DNA of 33,599 nucleotides from Bdellovibrionales bacterium (GCA_020435005.1 JAGRAE010000014.1:1-33599); one strand, 5' to 3'; shown: positions 9,048 to 17,007, numbered from the stretch's first letter. Made by a program: numbers and translations. The notes: generated by a model from the letters alone, not told the origin.

Positions 9048-9117
9048 TAAAATCATTAGACTTTTGTCGACCATGGAAAGCCAAGTTTATTAAGATTGAT
9101 AAAAAACCTGAGAAAGT

Positions 9118-9312
9118 CTATCGACCAAAACTTCTGGTACGCGTGTGTGTCGGCTCAGGTGATAGCTTTTCTATAAAAATATTTACTGCTGCACCACCGT
9201 TACCGGAATTATTATTTGAACCGGTATTCACACTACTACTCGAAGCTAGTGTTGTGCTACTTAAAGCAAAAACTGAAATAGAAAAAATCAACCACTTATA
9301 AATGACTTTCAT
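9118..9312 (-). CDS. Small secreted protein (64 aa)
   Basis: I chose the ATG at 9312 rather than the in-frame ATG at 9330. It is preceded by GAGGGG at a proper distance and begins a good Sec signal peptide (MKVIYKWLIFSISVFALSST, cleavage about TLA-SS). The mature peptide is only ~40 residues: a Ser/Asn/Gly-rich stretch, then VNIFIEKLSPEP and a basic C-terminus THTRTRSFGR. I do not recognise it. It follows the Gly-rich protein gene by 37 nt on the same strand and is probably the last gene of that operon. A plus-strand ORF covers the same bases but has no ribosome site and no recognisable product. Confidence 0.6.
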   Translation of the reverse strand: MKVIYKWLIFSISVFALSSTTLASSSSVNTGSNNNSGNGGAAVNIFIEKLSPEPTHTRTRSFGR

Positions 9313-9349
9313 ATTCAAATCCCCTCGCATCCCATCGAATAATTAAAAG

Positions 9350-10255
9350 TTAGCGTCCCCGATTTGGACAGTACAATCTATTGGTCAAACAGTACTCGAT
9401 GTATTTATTTGTCACTCGCGACCAAATGTTTTCGTGCTTTCCTGCAATTTGACCACTGAGGCCACGTCCTCCACCACTCAAGCCAGCCAGTTTTCTCTGT
9501 GGTGGTTTTTTAGGTAAATACTTAGCTAAATCAAAAGGCTTGGCTTTATTATTTCTACCACTACCGCCAACGGGGTTGGAATAGCCACCACCGCCACCGA
9601 AGCCCATACTCGATACCGAATATCCACTACCGCCACCAAGGCCGCCAAGGATATCTGTCTTTAAACCTTTTTGTTGGCCGCCACCGCCGCCACCACCAGA
9701 GGCTCCGCCACCACCCGTGCCACCGCCGCCGGGAAGTCCACCCGTTGTTCCACCTTGTGTGGCTACAACAGAGCGATCACCGATTTCATTATTGCCCGTC
9801 GAAGGCAATTGATTGCCAAGGCCTTCATCCGCACCGCCAAGGTCTACAGATTCACGAGTTCCACCGGCTGCACCAAAGGGTACCGATGAACCCGATCCAC
9901 TACCCAATTTATTTCGTGTGACATTACTTGCACTCTGACACTCGGGTAAATTCATGCTGCCTGGTTGAGAGCAAAATTGTTGTCGACAGTAAGGATTACT
10001 TAAATCTGTCGGATCAGAACACAAATTATTAGGTAGCCCAGGTGCGACTGGCGGGGGTGTTGCCATAGCTACATCTTGACAGATTTTTGCCATTTGCGAA
10101 GTGCTAACAAAAGTTGTAACAGCCCTTGTACCCATGTCGACTTCAGCAGTGGCTAAGGATTCGCATTTGTTGATGTGTTTATTAGTTTCGGCGATTAAGT
10201 TTTCATAGATTCTTTCACAGTTCGCATCGCCTGAGCATTGTGTATTGGCCGCCAT
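9350..10255 (-). CDS. Cys- and Gly-rich protein without signal peptide; probable 3' half of a split gene
   Basis: The product is 301 aa and I do not recognise the family. Residues 1-105 are Cys-rich (QCSGDANCER, NKCES, AKICQD, NLCSDP, YCRQQFCSQ, PECQ). Residues ~110-255 are low-complexity Gly/Ser-rich runs. The C-terminus is basic and ends YIEYCLTNRLYCPNRGR. So many cysteines suggest a disulphide-bonded exported protein, yet there is no signal peptide and no Shine-Dalgarno before the ATG. The upstream gene, which has a signal peptide, ends in TAG exactly seven codons earlier in the same frame. The simplest reading is one ~607-codon secreted protein interrupted by an amber codon, by mutation, sequencing error or readthrough. 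Two coupled genes remain possible. Base composition is visibly richer in G+C than the surroundings because of the Gly codons. Confidence 0.7.
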   Translation of the reverse strand: MAANTQCSGDANCERIYENLIAETNKHINKCESLATAEVDMGTRAVTTFVSTSQMAKICQDVAMATPPPVAPGLPNNLCSDPTDLSNPYCRQQFCSQPGSMNLPECQSASNVTRNKLGSGSGSSVPFGAAGGTRESVDLGGADEGLGNQLPSTGNNEIGDRSVVATQGGTTGGLPGGGGTGGGGASGGGGGGGQQKGLKTDILGGLGGGSGYSVSSMGFGGGGGYSNPVGGSGRNNKAKPFDLAKYLPKKPPQRKLAGLSGGGRGLSGQIAGKHENIWSRVTNKYIEYCLTNRLYCPNRGR

Positions 10256-10276
10256 TTTAGTTTTGATACTGTCGCG

Positions 10277-11173
10277 CTAAGTGGTGCAAGAGTTATCGCA
10301 AGTGCTGCGTTTCATATGGCATTGTGTGGCCATCGCCGTATTTATACCGGCACCAAAATTGGCTAAACCTGCCTGACTATCACAGTTTTCAGCCATGCTG
10401 GTTAATTGTCGGTTAGCAATTAAAGCTTGAGCGAGCATGGTTCCTACGGAAGTTATAGCACCAATGTCACTGTCTTTAGGTGCACCAATTAAGCAGCCCA
10501 TCGCGGTGGGACCACAACAATACTCTGCATCCTCGCGCATGTCTTTACATTGAACTTCAATTTGTGGTTCAAAAATATCTTTATCTGCCCGTGCAACATC
10601 GTAGGGATTGCTTCCACTACCAGGTGGTGGTGTATTGCCTCCTGGAGGCTCTTCTGGTGGAGGTGTATCAGCTGGTGGTGGGGGTTCTTTCGCCACAGGA
10701 GGGGTAGCAGTTTCCCTTAGCTTAGCTTCTTGTACAGCAGAACAGCTGTTAAACTCTACTCCGTAGCATTCAACTTTTAAATCATCACATTTTTTCTCAT
10801 CATTGAATGTGTTTTGACACAATGTTAAAAAAAGATTGGCCTGATCATTATCACTATCATTTACAGTACCTGTATTACTTCCATTTGAAGGGTTTTGACT
10901 AAAACAAGTATAAATATTTCCACTACAATCACTAATCGATACTGGATAAAAAAATGGATCAACTTCATAATGCATTAAACCCTTATCATTACAGTAATAT
11001 TTTGCTAGTTCAGTGGCATCTGATGTTTGTGGGGACTGTATTGCACAAATATTTCCTGCTTCGCCTGCGAGCTGTGTGCCTCTGCCGGTATATTTTTTGA
11101 TGGCTTCCTCTAAATCTAAGGAAAACCCTTCAAAAACATAAAGAAATGTAAATAGAAATATCAAATACTTCAT
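10277..11173 (-). CDS. Secreted Cys/Pro-rich protein; probable 5' half of a split gene
   Basis: I chose the ATG at 11173 over the one at 11197. It follows AGTAGGGAGCTC, a good Shine-Dalgarno, and starts a signal peptide (MKYLIFLFTFLYVFEGFS). The product is 298 aa. A Cys-containing N-terminal domain (ICAIQS, YYCNDKG, SDCSGNIYTCF, KKCDDLKVECYG) is followed by a Pro-rich linker near 165-200 (EPPPPADTPPPEEPPGG). A second Cys-rich part has EYCCGPTAMGCLIG and ends CHMKRSTCDNSCTT. The family is not recognised. The stop is TAG, followed by C, and the same frame reopens for the 301-aa Cys/Gly-rich protein. Together they would make one envelope or extracellular protein with alternating Cys-rich and low-complexity segments. 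Confidence 0.75.
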   Translation of the reverse strand: MKYLIFLFTFLYVFEGFSLDLEEAIKKYTGRGTQLAGEAGNICAIQSPQTSDATELAKYYCNDKGLMHYEVDPFFYPVSISDCSGNIYTCFSQNPSNGSNTGTVNDSDNDQANLFLTLCQNTFNDEKKCDDLKVECYGVEFNSCSAVQEAKLRETATPPVAKEPPPPADTPPPEEPPGGNTPPPGSGSNPYDVARADKDIFEPQIEVQCKDMREDAEYCCGPTAMGCLIGAPKDSDIGAITSVGTMLAQALIANRQLTSMAENCDSQAGLANFGAGINTAMATQCHMKRSTCDNSCTT

Positions 11174-11237
11174 GAGCTCCCTACTTTTTTCGGACAAAAA
11201 TCGACAATTATTAAAGAGTTTCTAGATGGCTATCACT

Positions 11238-11304
11238 TTGATACACAAAAATTGTATCAAATTAAGCAAAGGATTAAAATTTTTTTAGAAAAGACGTATC
11301 AAAT
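11238..11304. repeat. Cluster of GTATCAA/TTGATAC repeats between two secreted-protein genes
   Basis: TTGATAC (11238-11244) and GTATCAA (11254-11260) form a perfect 7-bp inverted repeat with a 9-nt loop. A third copy, GTATCAAAT, lies at 11296-11304 and matches the second copy over 9 nt. They lie between the stop of the 468-aa gene (11318) and the start of the Cys/Pro-rich gene (11173). They could be an operator or a weak hairpin; no T-run supports termination. The 144-nt gap holds nothing else I can identify. Confidence 0.35.
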
Positions 11305-11317
11305 AGAGACAAGTATT

Positions 11318-12724
11318 TTAATAATTACTATCTTTTAATGTTTGATAAAAATCACCTCTAACAAGTCTTACTACATTAGCATTATACCTAGGATCACATG
11401 TGCTTCCATGAAATCGCACATTACCATCATTAGTCTTTGTGCCATGATAAACACCCATTACAGCTTCAAACTTTCCATAATTTGGAATTTCGATATTCGA
11501 TGCCATATTACCGCCACCAGACCCACCACCATTAATGTCTGTACAAGTTAACACATTATGTTCAGAATCATAATTTATAAACTTTGAGTTTTTTGTAAAA
11601 ACTCTTCGATCATCATCAGAAACACTTATCTTTTTATATTCTTTACTTAAACCATATTGCTTAAAGTTTATATCTTTCTTATTCCAAATAATGTCATTAA
11701 TCTCACTATCGCTTAAACTAATTATAGGTACTGTTTGAATTCCAAAATTTGCTTCAATGACACCTGCAGACCACTCAACATCATCATCATTATCTGCAGC
11801 TTTTGTCCATGGCGTAAATTTTTTAATTACTCTAGCTCTTAAGTTAACTTCATTATTCCTAAAATCTTCTTTGCTGTATTTCAATGTTGCATTTGTTTTA
11901 TCAATATTAATTGGCTCATTTCCACTAGGATAAAAATAGCATTCATCAGTTAATTTTATAATCTTCTTTTCCCATTTCCCAGTGGCTCTATTTTTTACAA
12001 AGTCTGTAACACTTTCCATCCAGTTATGACCAACAGCTGCGATTCGCACTCTATTTTTAGGAAGTCTTGTCCACTCGTGATAAGAAAATGTACGTGTTGC
12101 TTGGTCATACTTAATTTCATCTTGTACAGCTGTAGCAGAACCAATTTCACGCAAGTTACCCTTTTCACTCATACACCAAAGCCCACCACTTGCCTTACAA
12201 CCCAAATCCGAACTATTACATTCTCTTCTTGAGTCTTCATCACCATTTTTACGGTTGTTATCACCCATTATGTCAACTTTCCTAGATAACTTCTGGTGTA
12301 GCTCTCGAAGGCCTTTGGCTTCTACGCCATTTGTGTGCATGTCATCGCAAGCCACATTGTCGTCTTTTTCAACTGTTAATTTTAAATCTCCGTGAATAAA
12401 ACCATCTTTTTCGTAAGGGCCGAAATCCTGTCCAACAACAGCATCTCCTTTGGCTAAACCACTTTCTACACCCATTGTTACTCGAGTTGTTTCGCAAGCT
12501 GTTCGCTTTAAAGATTTACCTACAGTTTTTAATACTGATTTTGGTAATGAACGAAGATACTCTTGTGCAAGCCTTGTAACCTCAGGGTCGCCACAGTTGA
12601 GATCGTTAAGATTTAAGGCATGAATTGAAGGTGAAAATAATAATAGGAATAGCGTAATAACCGATAGGGAACTGACATTTTTTGATTTATTTGAATTAAA
12701 AAACATTGGTGTTTTACTTCTCAT
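11318..12724 (-). CDS. Secreted protein of unknown family (468 aa)
   Basis: AGGAAAG precedes the ATG at 12724. The N-terminus has a charged stretch, then a hydrophobic segment (LSVITLFLLLFSPSIHA) that reads as a Sec signal peptide with cleavage after IHA. The mature protein starts LNLNDLNCGDPEV, has about ten cysteines (for example CDDMHTNG, RRECNSSDLGCKASGGLWC, DECYFYPSG) and a Gly-rich insert (GGGSGGGN) near residue 405. There is no later membrane segment and no catalytic motif I recognise. It is the first of the run of secreted, Cys-containing minus-strand proteins, 144 nt before the next one, and probably belongs to the same envelope or extracellular function. Confidence 0.8.
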   Translation of the reverse strand: MRSKTPMFFNSNKSKNVSSLSVITLFLLLFSPSIHALNLNDLNCGDPEVTRLAQEYLRSLPKSVLKTVGKSLKRTACETTRVTMGVESGLAKGDAVVGQDFGPYEKDGFIHGDLKLTVEKDDNVACDDMHTNGVEAKGLRELHQKLSRKVDIMGDNNRKNGDEDSRRECNSSDLGCKASGGLWCMSEKGNLREIGSATAVQDEIKYDQATRTFSYHEWTRLPKNRVRIAAVGHNWMESVTDFVKNRATGKWEKKIIKLTDECYFYPSGNEPINIDKTNATLKYSKEDFRNNEVNLRARVIKKFTPWTKAADNDDDVEWSAGVIEANFGIQTVPIISLSDSEINDIIWNKKDINFKQYGLSKEYKKISVSDDDRRVFTKNSKFINYDSEHNVLTCTDINGGGSGGGNMASNIEIPNYGKFEAVMGVYHGTKTNDGNVRFHGSTCDPRYNANVVRLVRGDFYQTLKDSNY

Positions 12725-12810
12725 ATCTTTCCTATTCGTCAGTTTTAACTCTTATGATGAATTATCATTATTGTTACGCTATATCTATATAAACATATAC
12801 AGCGAATTTT

Positions 12811-12824
12811 ATACCAAGTGGTAT
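12811..12824. promoter_or_regulatory. Palindrome upstream of the 468-aa secreted protein gene
   Basis: ATACCA-AG-TGGTAT is a perfect 6+6 palindrome about 90 nt upstream of the start at 12724, near AT-rich promoter-like DNA (TATATAGATATA on the minus strand). It has the size of a repressor half-site pair, but no copy elsewhere was noticed. The rest of the 242-nt gap (12725-12966) is AT-rich with no gene I can support. Confidence 0.3.
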
Positions 12825-12966
12825 GCTCTGTAACATTTTGAAATTGTTAAACTTATACATAATAAATTTAATATTTTTTGTAAAATTTTTTGGCGGTTTT
12901 TGAACAATTTATGGCACCGGTTAAGTTGAGATCATCAAAGTATTGCTTTTTTGCTTAGTAAATCTT

Positions 12967-13806
12967 TCAGTAGTTCATCAAGCCATAAATATTAACATAT
13001 CCCAATGGAGTTCTGATGGGGATTTTCAAACCTTTGGCTTTTTTTAGCCTTTTAAACTCTTGAGAATCTCGCTCAACATTTATCTCATTCAAGATGTTAA
13101 TACTTTGCTCTTTATATTTTTTTATGGAGTAGCGAGCAATTGCATCTCCTGTAGCTTTCACCACTTTGCTAAATTCTTCTTCAGAGCTTACTTTCTGTTT
13201 TTGACCTAACCTTTTAATAACCTCGTTATCAAAAGAAAATAAGAAACTATTTTTGATTTTTCCAACCTTAATAGCAATTAGAACCATATGGTCGCCATCA
13301 ACATTTTCACCTTCCTTTTTGGGACTAGGCGGCTCCTGAGTCACTTCTAGACCTGCTCCTTTGTCCAAAAGATAATGACCAGAATCTATAAAAGTATTCA
13401 GCAAGTCTGCGGCCACTCTCTGGTCTGTTTTGCCCAATTTTAATTGATTCGCGACAACTTCTATAAATTTAGTTTGATTCAATGGCTTTAATAAAATCGT
13501 AATTTTCTGTTCATTGATACCATCAGGATCTTCTCCTGTTATTACCAAAATAGGTGTGTGCTCATTCATTTGACTTTCTTTTACCGCTTGAATAAATGCA
13601 TGTCCTGATTTTTTAGGCATATTTAAATCTGTAATAATTAAATCAAAAGCTTGAAATGGAAGTTTATTTGTTGCTTCTACACCATCTTCAACAGTTAATA
13701 CTTTAACACTTTCACCAAAGTGCATATCTAAAAAAGATTCATAAAGCTCTAACAACTCTTTATCATCGTCAGCTAATAAAATCCATTTTTTAAGATTTTT
13801 TTGCAT
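12967..13806 (-). CDS. Response regulator: REC domain with CheX/CheC-like output domain (279 aa)
   Basis: Residues ~8-125 are a REC receiver domain with all phosphorylation residues: acidic DDD at 13-15, phospho-acceptor Asp60 in IITDLNMP, Thr90 in ILVITGE and Lys107 in ILLKP. After a linker, residues ~165-279 (FSKVVKATGDAIARY... LKIPIRTPLGYVNIYGLM) resemble the CheX/CheC phosphatase fold in pattern. This is a weaker assignment made from the conserved helix and the final P-x-x-G-x-x-x-I-x-G element. No histidine kinase is in the window. The gene lies 57 nt after the DUF1854 gene, at the end of the ABC-transporter run, and may have its own promoter. A CheX-like output would act by dephosphorylating a REC protein or by protein contact, not by binding DNA. 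Confidence 0.8.
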   Translation of the reverse strand: MQKNLKKWILLADDDKELLELYESFLDMHFGESVKVLTVEDGVEATNKLPFQAFDLIITDLNMPKKSGHAFIQAVKESQMNEHTPILVITGEDPDGINEQKITILLKPLNQTKFIEVVANQLKLGKTDQRVAADLLNTFIDSGHYLLDKGAGLEVTQEPPSPKKEGENVDGDHMVLIAIKVGKIKNSFLFSFDNEVIKRLGQKQKVSSEEEFSKVVKATGDAIARYSIKKYKEQSINILNEINVERDSQEFKRLKKAKGLKIPIRTPLGYVNIYGLMNY

Positions 13807-13812
13807 AAATTT

Positions 13813-13840
13813 ATTATATTTAAAGTAAATCTATTTACAA
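13813..13840 (-). promoter_or_regulatory. Candidate promoter for the response regulator, possibly leaderless
   Basis: On the minus strand TTGTAA (13835-13840), a 16-nt spacer and a perfect TATAAT (13813-13818) end six bases before the ATG at 13806. Transcription would begin at or next to the start codon, and there is no Shine-Dalgarno, which would suit a leaderless mRNA. The sequence is AT-rich, so chance matches are possible. Confidence 0.4.
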
Positions 13841-13863
13841 ATTAAATTTATCTTACAAAAATA

Positions 13864-14367
13864 TTAATCAATAAACGCCCATAACAGCTTTTTTCCTGAA
13901 GGCTTCAGTTCAGAAACTTTTGGAATATAATATATATCTCCGGCTAAATCTTGTATTAGCAAACCTCCACTAGACAATTCTCTGGGCCAAGCCATAAGTT
14001 CAGTTTGAAATTGCCTCATTCCTTGGTTAGTTTCAACCTCCCAAACACGCAATTCATAGTCTTCTTTAATTGTTATAATATCATTAATAATAAAACAAAA
14101 ACCCGAAGCTAAAAGTGATGAGATAATTGCATCTCTCGAATGTTCATCAAGAGCATTGATATCTTCTATTAGCAGAACCTCTTCGTCACTTTGGTTTCTA
14201 ATTGAAAAAAAAGAGTCCTTATTTGACCATGGAAAACACTTTTTTATGTAAACACTAATTTTTTTTTCTTTATTTACAAAAAATAATTGTCCGTGCTCAT
14301 TAAACTCTAGTTTAAATTCTATAATTTTGTTTTGATCTCTTAATTTGTCTACATTCAAAACATCCAT
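13864..14367 (-). CDS. DUF1854 family protein, partner of the ABC exporter (167 aa)
   Basis: The sequence follows the DUF1854 pattern. It has a W at 47 with a following SIRNQSDEEVLLIEDINALD, a middle helix (DEHSRDAIISSLLASGF), the strand RVWEVETNQGMRQF at ~107-120 and the end LLIQDLAGDIYYIPKVSELK. From memory, DUF1854 genes usually lie beside an ABC exporter gene. Some databases label the pair cyanophycin-metabolism-associated because of its neighbours in other bacteria; biochemical function is not known to me. No cyanophycin synthetase is visible here. The ATG at 14367 is 9 nt after the ABC gene's stop and has GAGAGG in front, so the two proteins are made together and probably act together. 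Confidence 0.8.
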   Translation of the reverse strand: MDVLNVDKLRDQNKIIEFKLEFNEHGQLFFVNKEKKISVYIKKCFPWSNKDSFFSIRNQSDEEVLLIEDINALDEHSRDAIISSLLASGFCFIINDIITIKEDYELRVWEVETNQGMRQFQTELMAWPRELSSGGLLIQDLAGDIYYIPKVSELKPSGKKLLWAFID

Positions 14368-14376
14368 TTTAACCTC

Positions 14377-16686
14377 TCAAACTTTATTAGCATGTAATTC
14401 TCTTTGCATATTTACTAAGTTTTTATAAACTCCATTTTCTAATTTCATTAAATCTATACTCGTTCCCTGCTCTTTTAGTTCTCCATTTTTAAGGACTAAA
14501 ATCTTATTCGCTTGAGCCAAAGTAGATAACCTATGAGCTATAGCAATTGTTGTTCTACCTTTTACCAATCTATCAAGAGCCTGTTGTATTTTCTTTTCAG
14601 TTTCAGTATCTACACTACTTGTCGCTTCATCTAAAATAAGTATTTTAGGGTTTCTTAAAATAGCTCTAGCAATTGAAATTCTTTGCCGTTCTCCTCCAGA
14701 AAGTGTATGACCTCGTTCTCCGACGACAGTGTCGTAGGCCTGTGGGAGATTACAAATGAAGTCATGGGCGTTTGCTGCTTTAGCTGCACTAATTATCTCT
14801 TTTAGAGTGGCCTCTGGATGCGCATATTTAATATTATCTAGTATAGTACCATGAAATAAATAAGGATCCTGCAAAACAATTCCCATTTGACTACGATAAC
14901 TATTCAAATCAATTGATGTTATTTTTTTACCATCAATTAGAATTTCACCAGACTGTGCATCATAAAAGCGAGCAATCAAATTAGTAATTGTTGTTTTACC
15001 ACTACCTGAAGGCCCCACCAATCCTACCATCTCACCAGAATTAATTTTAAAGCTTACAGACTTAAGAGTCTTGCGAACTCCATCATAACTAAAATTTACA
15101 TTTTTAAACTCAACTTCTCCCTTGAAATCTTCTAAAGGTAAAGCCCCCTTTAAATTAAGTATTTGTGGTTCAGTATCTAATATTTCAAATACTCTATGTG
15201 CTGAACTTGTCGCTCGATTTATCATCCGTGACATCTGACCTATAATCTCTATTGGCTGAACAAACATACCTAAATAAAGAACAAATGAAATAAAAACTCC
15301 AGGGGATAAACCACTTTCAATATTTCCGGTTTTATTAAAATACTCAATATGGTCGAGTACTCGTGGCATTCCAAATGTCCAAACTCCAATCACTATCGCT
15401 TGAATCGTCAACATTAAAAAAGGCCAAAACCGAGTCCATGCTTTATGAATACCATTAAATTCTTTAACTACAGATTGATTTCTCAACCGAAATCGTTGCA
15501 CCTCTTCTTTCTCTTTATTAAAGGATTTAACAACCTTTATGCCAGGTATAGTATCAGACAAACAATCCGTAAGGTCAGACCATTTTCTCCATGCTTTCAA
15601 GAATAACTTCTGCATACTTTGTCCATGCCAGTAAATTATAAATAAGATGAATGGAACCGGTAATGAGACTAGGAGCCCCAACCGCCAATCCAAAGCAACA
15701 AGAACCACTGAGAGACCCATCAACATAATTATAGATGTTGTAACTTCAACAACTCCAAAGGCTATAAAATCCCATATTCTATCTGTATCTGCTCCCACAC
15801 GACTAATTATAGATCCCGTCTGCTTACTATTAAAAAAACTTAAGCTTAACTTTTGTAAATGATTATAGACTCTATCTCTTAAATCGCGTGCGACATACTC
15901 ACCAAGAATTGCCATTTTTTGTAAACGGATCCAAGCAAAAAATTCTCTCAATATGTAAACAGTGATCAAGCCCATTAAAGTAATGTAAGTTAACTTTATT
16001 GCTATATCTTTAGTCAATTGTCCGGCCTGAAAAGGTTTTATTACTTCATCAATTATTTTACCGGTTAAAAATGCTGGAACAAGACTCACTAAAGTCATCA
16101 ATACCGCTCCGGACATTCCTAAAAGAACGGAGTATTTATATGGCCTTAATAAAGCCAAAAGTCTCCAGACTACATCATATTGTCCCCCCGAAATAGAAGC
16201 TTGCGCTTTCTCAATAGGTTTTACGAGTTGTTTTAAATATAGTGAATCAGCATCATCGTTTTCGAAATCTAGTTCATACTTTTTTTGATCAACCATTTGC
16301 TCTAAGACAAACTTGACTGAACTCATTGTTGTAGCTTGTCTTAAAGTGTAATTTACACTAAATATGACTTCAGCCTTTTGATTTTCAAAAAGTAACTTCC
16401 TATAGCTTAAGCCAGACAATTCCTTTGTTGCTGATATTTCGCTTATGTTTAATATTTTAATTTCCCATTTAGAATTTCTTCTTGTAGCAAACACTATTTG
16501 CAACTGACCAACTACAATCCACTGTTCTGCCAATTGGAAATGTGAATCCAAGTCAGCAAATGAATATAATAAAATATTTTGTTTTTCCCAGGATTTAAAA
16601 ATTAATTCTTTTAAATCCTTTGGCAATCTATCAGGTTGCTCATAATATTTATTAACAAGGGAAGTTTTACTTTTTAAGACTTCCAT
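14377..16686 (-). CDS. ABC exporter (TMD-NBD) with an extra N-terminal domain (769 aa)
   Basis: This is a full-length type IV (MsbA-like) half-transporter. I chose the ATG at 16686, which has TAGGAG at a good distance and lies 11 nt after the stop of the 71-aa ORF. Longer starts up to 16809 overlap that ORF and lack a ribosome site. Residues 1-~175 are an extra soluble domain with beta-strand pattern (WIVVGQLQIVFATRR, WEIKILNISEI), perhaps PH-like. Residues ~180-470 form the transmembrane domain. The C-terminal NBD has Walker A GPSGSGKTT, signature LSGGERQR, Walker B ILILDEATSSVD and H-loop AIAHRLS, all intact. No C39 peptidase domain is present. With DUF1854 directly downstream it forms the conserved pair. 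Cargo is unknown: candidates are the small peptides encoded just upstream, or the lipids made by the next operon. Confidence 0.9.
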   Translation of the reverse strand: MEVLKSKTSLVNKYYEQPDRLPKDLKELIFKSWEKQNILLYSFADLDSHFQLAEQWIVVGQLQIVFATRRNSKWEIKILNISEISATKELSGLSYRKLLFENQKAEVIFSVNYTLRQATTMSSVKFVLEQMVDQKKYELDFENDDADSLYLKQLVKPIEKAQASISGGQYDVVWRLLALLRPYKYSVLLGMSGAVLMTLVSLVPAFLTGKIIDEVIKPFQAGQLTKDIAIKLTYITLMGLITVYILREFFAWIRLQKMAILGEYVARDLRDRVYNHLQKLSLSFFNSKQTGSIISRVGADTDRIWDFIAFGVVEVTTSIIMLMGLSVVLVALDWRLGLLVSLPVPFILFIIYWHGQSMQKLFLKAWRKWSDLTDCLSDTIPGIKVVKSFNKEKEEVQRFRLRNQSVVKEFNGIHKAWTRFWPFLMLTIQAIVIGVWTFGMPRVLDHIEYFNKTGNIESGLSPGVFISFVLYLGMFVQPIEIIGQMSRMINRATSSAHRVFEILDTEPQILNLKGALPLEDFKGEVEFKNVNFSYDGVRKTLKSVSFKINSGEMVGLVGPSGSGKTTITNLIARFYDAQSGEILIDGKKITSIDLNSYRSQMGIVLQDPYLFHGTILDNIKYAHPEATLKEIISAAKAANAHDFICNLPQAYDTVVGERGHTLSGGERQRISIARAILRNPKILILDEATSSVDTETEKKIQQALDRLVKGRTTIAIAHRLSTLAQANKILVLKNGELKEQGTSIDLMKLENGVYKNLVNMQRELHANKV

Positions 16687-16696
16687 ATACAAACTC

Positions 16697-16912
16697 CTAT
16701 AAACCGATAAATGGTTTCTCTTTTTCGACCTCTTCCCACTCTGAGTGTCCGGGGCCCATTTTTTTAATAATTTTTCCTGAAAACATAAGTACCAAATTGT
16801 TTTCAACACTTTCTATACTCATATACAATAAATTCTTCACCTTTTTATTGAGTTTACCCAATGACCAATTTAGACTTATGGGTAAAGCCACATTTTTTAA
16901 TACAGCTTTCAT
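16697..16912 (-). CDS. Small basic protein upstream of the ABC exporter (71 aa)
   Basis: The ATG at 16912 has ATAGGAG at a proper distance, and the stop is 11 nt before the ABC gene's own ribosome site and ATG, which argues for a real gene. The product is Lys-rich in its first half (LKNVALPISLNWSLGKLNKK), with a strand-like middle (ENNLVLMFSGKIIKKMG) and an acidic to basic tail (WEEVEKEKPFIGL). There is no signal peptide and no double-Gly leader. I do not recognise it. Position in front of an ABC/DUF1854 pair makes it either an accessory subunit or cargo. Both are inference. Confidence 0.6.
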   Translation of the reverse strand: MKAVLKNVALPISLNWSLGKLNKKVKNLLYMSIESVENNLVLMFSGKIIKKMGPGHSEWEEVEKEKPFIGL

Positions 16913-16943
16913 TATAAACTCCTATTTTGAGCAGTGTATTTTT

Positions 16944-16966
16944 CTCAAAGACTAATTTGTCTTGAG
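16944..16966 (-). repeat. Stem-loop between the 33-aa and 71-aa ORFs
   Basis: On the minus strand CTCAAGAC - loop AAATTA - GTCTTTGAG forms an 8-bp stem with one bulged base. It is followed by A's rather than T's, so it is not a clear intrinsic terminator. It could be a processing or mRNA-stability element that lets the short upstream ORF be expressed differently from the ABC genes. Confidence 0.35.
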
Positions 16967-17007
16967 ACTGAAATGTAATAAAACTTTAATGATTTAACAG
17001 AAAGTGA

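Noticed and set aside
9008-9301. 97-aa plus-strand ORF opposite the small secreted protein
   Set aside because: It has no ribosome site, overlaps the ATPase promoter region and start, and encodes no recognisable product. The minus-strand 64-aa ORF has a ribosome site and a signal peptide.
9541-9730. Repeated CCACCGCC/CCGCCACC DNA taken as a repeat array or CRISPR
   Set aside because: It is Gly-codon low complexity inside a coding region. There are no regular repeats with unique spacers anywhere in the window.
9671-9889. Ala/Thr/Arg-rich plus-strand ORF opposite the Gly-rich protein
   Set aside because: It is the mirror of repetitive Gly codons (GGN read as NCC/GCC) with no independent evidence.
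12911-12958. 15-codon plus-strand ORF in the gap before the response regulator
   Set aside because: It has no ribosome site and no context to support it.
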